DNA from: Galactobacillus timonensis
GTDB lineage: Bacteria; Bacillota_I; Bacilli_A; Erysipelotrichales; Erysipelotrichaceae
Direction: 5' to 3'
DNA: 25,405 nt
Assembly (NCBI RefSeq): GCF_900240265.1
Contig: NZ_LT964739.1
Coordinates: 509,287-534,691, forward strand
Positions 22,549 through 25,405 of this stretch are shown here, one piece after another. Both the position numbers and the translations under genes were made by a program. The notes under the pieces were generated by a model that had not been told where the DNA came from, made no database searches, and was given only the letters and a program-made list of their open reading frames with translations. How positions within the stretch are numbered: the stretch's first letter is position 1; each line of letters starts with the position of its first letter.

Positions 22549-23436
22549 CTATCTGTTCTGATGACTGCCTGCCTGCGATTGATCGCTCTCATTCGCTGAG
22601 GCATCCGGCTTTTTCTCAGCATCCTTGTTTGCTGACTCTGCCTTCACGTCTTCATCACTCTTGTTCACTGCGGGATTATCGACCTTCAGCTGACGCTCCT
22701 GCAGCCAGTTCTTCTGACGCTTCATCGAAAAATATCCCGACAGAGAAATGATGCCGGCACCGAGCACATCGACGATGATGTCCTTCATCGTATCCGCCAG
22801 TGCCGCCTGACCGACCAGAGGCACACCCGCCTCCGTACGCCACTTCTGCATATTCATGCCCAGCAGCGAGTCACCCGTAAATTCATAGATTTCCCAGATG
22901 GCACCGGCCGCCACCGCAAAGCAGAAGGCAAACAGCGCCAGAAAGCCCGGAGACAGTGATACCGGCACCTGATCGCTGCGGTTCAGAATCGATACGATAG
23001 AGTACGCCAGCGTCGCCAGCATACCCGCAGAGAAGAAATGCAGCACCGTATCCCAGCCGACAAACCGGTAATAGTACGACCTCACCTCGCCCAGGAAGAT
23101 GGCACAGTAAAGGAAAATCACAAACGGAATCATCATATGCGAAGGAATGTGGACATGAAACTTCTTCTCCACTCTTCCCGGAATCGTAATCACGATACAG
23201 CCAAGTATCGATTCCACATACATCAGCACGTAGTAGCTCTTCGGATGCACCTCCGGATGAGCGACCGCCATCTCATTGGAAACCTCGGAAGGCGCCGTGA
23301 TGATCAGTACCGTTAGAATAACGACCGAAGCCCACAGCGTCAGATTTACAAAGTTGAACAGAAAGCGCTCCAGCTTCGGGTGACGATCCTCAAATGTCTT
23401 GATATCGTCATTCAGATCCTTGTCCCTGCGATTCAT
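22549..23436 (-). CDS. YjdF/DUF2238-like polytopic membrane protein
   Basis: This 295-residue protein has about six hydrophobic helices (roughly residues 28-50, 70-90, 102-118, 130-150, 165-185 and 225-245) and a polar, acidic-basic C-terminal tail of about 55 residues rich in Lys, Asp and Ser. GWDTVLHFFSAGM, AIWEIYEFTGD and DTMKDIIVDVLGAGI match the conserved pattern of the YjdF/DUF2238 membrane family, whose function is not established. The start at 23436 has AAAGAGGG upstream; an earlier in-frame ATG (23469) is less likely. It is monocistronic between the IS110 element and the cysS leader. Confidence 0.8.
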   Translation of the reverse strand: MNRRDKDLNDDIKTFEDRHPKLERFLFNFVNLTLWASVVILTVLIITAPSEVSNEMAVAHPEVHPKSYYVLMYVESILGCIVITIPGRVEKKFHVHIPSHMMIPFVIFLYCAIFLGEVRSYYYRFVGWDTVLHFFSAGMLATLAYSIVSILNRSDQVPVSLSPGFLALFAFCFAVAAGAIWEIYEFTGDSLLGMNMQKWRTEAGVPLVGQAALADTMKDIIVDVLGAGIISLSGYFSMKRQKNWLQERQLKVDNPAVNKSDEDVKAESANKDAEKKPDASANESDQSQAGSHQNR

Positions 23437-23456
23437 CTCTTTCCCTCTTTCCAAAG

Positions 23457-23485
23457 ATAATAATAACAAATATCTTTACTTTCCA
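23457..23485 (-). promoter_or_regulatory. possible promoter of the YjdF-like gene
   Basis: On the minus strand TGGAAA (23485-23480), 17 bases, TATTAT (23462-23457), about 20 bases before the start codon. The -35 matches the consensus at four of six positions. Confidence 0.35.
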
Positions 23486-23588
23486 CCCTCCTGCAAAACG
23501 GGAGTTTGACAGTTAAAAAGTGTGAATGAAATTACTTAATGTTTATTAACAAGCCGCATTAAAAACAATATTGAGAAAAGTTCATGTT

Positions 23589-24899
23589 TTAGCTAACCAC
23601 AGATTGTGGAGATCGCGATGGAGGTGTTTGACTAAAGGCACTGATCACTGTTTCAGGTTTCACACCAGATTTCACTAGGAAATCTATTGCGGATTCTATT
23701 GTTAATTCTTTTGGCTTCTTGGGCTTGGGGTTCATCAACTCATCGTAGTCGGAAGGCTTAAATGATTCTCCGGTAAGAATCATATTGTAGATGCAGATTA
23801 ACATCATGCGGGCAATGGCAATGATTGCTTTTTTGTGTCCTCTACGCTTCTTGATTCTGTTGTACTTGATTCCGAAATAGCTCTTTGGATTTTTGATGGC
23901 AGCGAGTGCACATTGTACAAGTAAAGGCTTAAGGTACTGACCTGCCTTGGTGATACGCGTTGACTTCTTCTTTCCTGCAGATTCATTATTGCAGGGAACC
24001 AGACCTGCCCATGAACAGAGCTGACGGGCATTTTTCCAGATTGTCATGTCCACACCGATTTCTGATACGATAAGGATAGCAGAGAGGAAACTGATTCCAG
24101 CCATCTCTGTGATATGCAGGAACTGGCTGAAGAAAGGTGCTGCTCGTTTGACTAACTCCAAGACACAGGCACTGATGTGTTGGTCCAGTTCCTCTTTGTG
24201 TTTTTGGATCTCAACCATCTTGAATCTTGAATCAGAGTTAATCCTGCAGCCATGGATGGCAGCGAGAAGCTGGTCTTTCTTCCTGCAACTCTTGTGGACC
24301 AGCTTCATTAGGTCTCCATCCGTAAGTATTTCGGGATCATCTGCCGCCAGAACGGCATCCATAACTTTTCTGGCGGATTTCCCATTAATATTCGAAAAGA
24401 TTGATCCAATACCTATGTTTGAAACAGTAAGACAGTTCTGATAACGGTTGGATTCTGAGGAGTTCATTCCGGTAAGCTTGTGATAGTATCTGCTGATTTC
24501 ACGCAGTTCACGAATCTCTTTTGGCGGAATAAAAGAACCTCTGATAAGGTCATGCTTGTAAAGGTCACAAATCCATTTGGAATCCTTTTTGTCAGTCTTC
24601 TTACCTTTAATTGCCTTGGTGTACTTCGGATGAGCAAGGCAAATTGTAAAGTGGCGCTCTTCAAGGATGTTGTGAATTGGTATCCAATATTTACCGGTGG
24701 ATTCCATACAGACATCTACGCAATGATGATAAGAAAGCCAGTCACAGAGGCGATACAGATCGGAGTTCAGGGTGCTGAAGGTTTCCTGGAAGTACTCGGT
24801 TACCATTGTCTGCTTGTCAGTGATTCCAACTGTAGCGACAATGATATTCTTGTGTACATCCATACCGCAGCAGATAAAGCGAACAATCTTCAAAGCCAT
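23589..24899 (-). CDS. IS110-family transposase (DEDD recombinase)
   Basis: This 436-residue recombinase has an N-terminal RuvC-like DEDD domain with D14 (GMDVHK), E66 (MESTGKYW) and D103/D106 (KKTDKKDS), and a C-terminal Transposase_20 domain with the conserved serine probably at S307 (NNESAGKKK) and TRITKAGQYLKPLL. A helical linker joins the two. All catalytic residues are present and the frame is intact, so the element may be active. The start at 24899 has AGAGAGG eight bases upstream, and that site is sequestered in a hairpin (24910-24924). Homologues recombine DNA guided by a bridge RNA made from the element's non-coding end. Confidence 0.93.
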   Translation of the reverse strand: MALKIVRFICCGMDVHKNIIVATVGITDKQTMVTEYFQETFSTLNSDLYRLCDWLSYHHCVDVCMESTGKYWIPIHNILEERHFTICLAHPKYTKAIKGKKTDKKDSKWICDLYKHDLIRGSFIPPKEIRELREISRYYHKLTGMNSSESNRYQNCLTVSNIGIGSIFSNINGKSARKVMDAVLAADDPEILTDGDLMKLVHKSCRKKDQLLAAIHGCRINSDSRFKMVEIQKHKEELDQHISACVLELVKRAAPFFSQFLHITEMAGISFLSAILIVSEIGVDMTIWKNARQLCSWAGLVPCNNESAGKKKSTRITKAGQYLKPLLVQCALAAIKNPKSYFGIKYNRIKKRRGHKKAIIAIARMMLICIYNMILTGESFKPSDYDELMNPKPKKPKELTIESAIDFLVKSGVKPETVISAFSQTPPSRSPQSVVS

Positions 24900-24909
24900 A
24901 AAAAGGACC

Positions 24910-24924
24910 TCTCTTTCTAAGAGA
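24910..24924 (-). promoter_or_regulatory. hairpin covering the transposase ribosome-binding site
   Basis: TCTCTT and AAGAGA form a perfect 6-bp stem around a three-base loop. The 3' arm is part of AGAGAGG (24914-24908), the ribosome site of the transposase, so folding would block initiation. Confidence 0.6.
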
Positions 24925-25118
24925 TCAGGCTCTGAATACTGTCCAGCCCTTAAATCTTATAGTTACTGATTTTAATGATAAGTGTACAGACTCTATGGTC
25001 TACTCATTTGTGCTTGTAAGGACAGCGTCAACTGATAAAAATGCAGCTTCAGTTTATCTACTAAACCTCTCGTGCTCTAAACAGAGCCTTGTCTCTATCG
25101 TCAGAATAGCAGACAAAG
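24919..25118 (-). ncRNA. candidate IS110 bridge RNA
   Basis: The leader upstream of the recombinase contains, in minus-strand order: a 5' hairpin with an 8-bp stem, one bulge and a 4-bp inner stem (25118-25087); a GCTCT/AGAGC hairpin (25087-25074); a GTTTA/TAAAC hairpin (25066-25052) overlapping an alternative AACTGA/TCAGTT hairpin (25054-25030); and a long-range pair CTGTCC/GGACAG (25025-25020 with 24944-24939) that encloses a CTTAT/ATAAG stem (24982-24956). A 5' stem-loop plus two larger internal-loop stems is the layout described for IS110 bridge RNAs. The guide loops cannot be assigned without knowing the element ends. Confidence 0.45.
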
Positions 25119-25148
25119 TAGAGAGTTCAAATTCATAAAACATTTGTG

Positions 25149-25165
25149 ACGGCGAAAAGCGCCGT
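25149..25165. repeat. perfect inverted repeat beside the IS110 leader
   Basis: ACGGCG (25149-25154) and CGCCGT (25160-25165) form a GC-rich 6-bp stem with loop AAAAG. No T run follows on either strand. It may be part of the next element's end or the hairpin target beside which IS110 inserted. Confidence 0.5.
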
Positions 25166-25194
25166 TATGGGGAAAAAAATGATCAATTTCAATT

Positions 25195-25219
25195 CAGCGC
25201 TTAATGGCGCTGTTTTTTT
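25195..25219 (+). terminator. rightward rho-independent terminator
   Basis: CAGCGC (25195-25200), loop TTAATG, GCGCTG (25207-25212), then seven T. No rightward gene precedes it in the last 6.8 kb, so it probably shields the gene at 25298 from outside transcription. Confidence 0.85.
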
Positions 25220-25272
25220 GACTTTTTTGGTGTCAAATTTTGTGTTTTTATTTATCGTTACACATCGTTTTA

Positions 25273-25281
25273 TGATATAAT
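25273..25281 (+). promoter_or_regulatory. extended -10 promoter of the right-edge gene
   Basis: TGATATAAT is a perfect extended -10 element. The -35 region (about 25252-25258) matches poorly, as is usual for extended -10 promoters. AGGAG follows, then the ATG at 25298. Confidence 0.7.
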
Positions 25282-25297
25282 TGTTTAGGAGCTATCT

Positions 25298-25405
25298 ATG
25301 AGAGTTGCTGTGCTGAATGCCAATACCCCTTCCGAAACCGTTTATATCCAGAAGGATTTCTACCTCGGCGATGTCCGCGGCAGAAAAACGAATACTAATT
25401 CCAAC
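25298..25405 (+). CDS. N-terminal fragment of a probable transposase (cut by window end)
   Basis: Thirty-six codons are open from an ATG with AGGAG seven bases upstream to the window edge. The start reads MRVAVLNANTPSETVYIQKD and continues into a basic GRKTNTNSN segment. Short beta-strand-like N-termini of this kind (MRxAxxxx...xYxIK) are found in IS1634-type DDE transposases, and the position next to another IS, with a shielding terminator upstream, fits. The visible part is too short to prove it; it may be an unrelated gene. Confidence 0.45.
   Translation, partial: MRVAVLNANTPSETVYIQKDFYLGDVRGRKTNTNSN

Larger units (their letters stand above)
23490..25140 (-). mobile_element. IS110-family insertion sequence (ends not resolved)
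   Basis: One recombinase gene with a long non-coding upstream region (about 240 bases) and a shorter downstream region, all more AT-rich than the chromosomal genes nearby. IS110-family elements lack clear terminal inverted repeats, so both ends given here are estimates. A long leader upstream of the recombinase fits the IS110 subgroup rather than IS1111, which carries its long non-coding end downstream. Confidence 0.7.

Noticed and set aside
22098..22622. Minus-strand frame across the T-box leader and the cysS start
   Set aside because: It covers a structured RNA leader and part of cysS in another frame.
1..25405. CRISPR arrays, tRNA or rRNA genes, prophage modules, toxin-antitoxin pairs
   Set aside because: No regularly spaced repeats, cloverleaf, rRNA-like stretch or phage structural genes were seen; the two 56-bp repeats are only a pair.

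Overview
This looks like chromosomal DNA from a low-redundancy Firmicute with mid-range GC, most likely from the Erysipelotrichia. The reasons are the cysS-mrnC-rlmB-sigma order, a T-box leader on cysS, strong AAGGAG-type ribosome sites, overlapping genes, and oligopeptide-transporter and MutL proteins of Gram-positive type. The class assignment is an inference from gene order and protein flavour, not a measured match. Almost all genes lie on the minus strand. The exceptions are a small gene at the left edge, the YigZ-type gene, and the start of a gene at the right edge.

Layout. 1-400: the end of an unidentified gene, then a small hypothetical gene with its own terminator. 400-2660: a two-gene CpXC zinc-ribbon operon and a HAD phosphatase. 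2720-4120: an AT-rich AAA/DUF4143 ATPase gene enclosed by two 56-bp direct repeats, the best candidate here for a poorly described cassette. 4170-13190: one long probable operon, oppB-oppC-oppA-oppD-oppF-ggt-chr-chr, with a promoter in front of oppB and a terminator after the second chr gene. It suggests uptake of peptides and intracellular cleavage of gamma-glutamyl bonds. OppF carries a coiled-coil insertion of about 245 residues. 13330-14190: a Bax-inhibitor-1/YetJ membrane protein with its own promoter and terminator. 14240-17740: mutL-miaA-zinc-ribbon membrane protein; the MutL endonuclease motifs are degenerate. 17782-18381: a divergent YigZ/IMPACT-family gene. 18385-22540: T-box, cysS, mrnC, rlmB, terminator, a SigH-position sigma factor, and a GH25 lysozyme joined to it by TGATG. 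22549-23436: a YjdF/DUF2238-type membrane protein.

The right end is mobile DNA. An IS110-family element (DEDD recombinase, 23589-24899) has a long structured non-coding leader (about 24905-25140) that is a good candidate for a bridge RNA. It is followed by hairpins, a strong rightward terminator, an extended -10 promoter, and the first 36 codons of another gene, probably a second transposase, cut by the window edge.

No rRNA or tRNA gene, CRISPR array, prophage or replication origin was seen.
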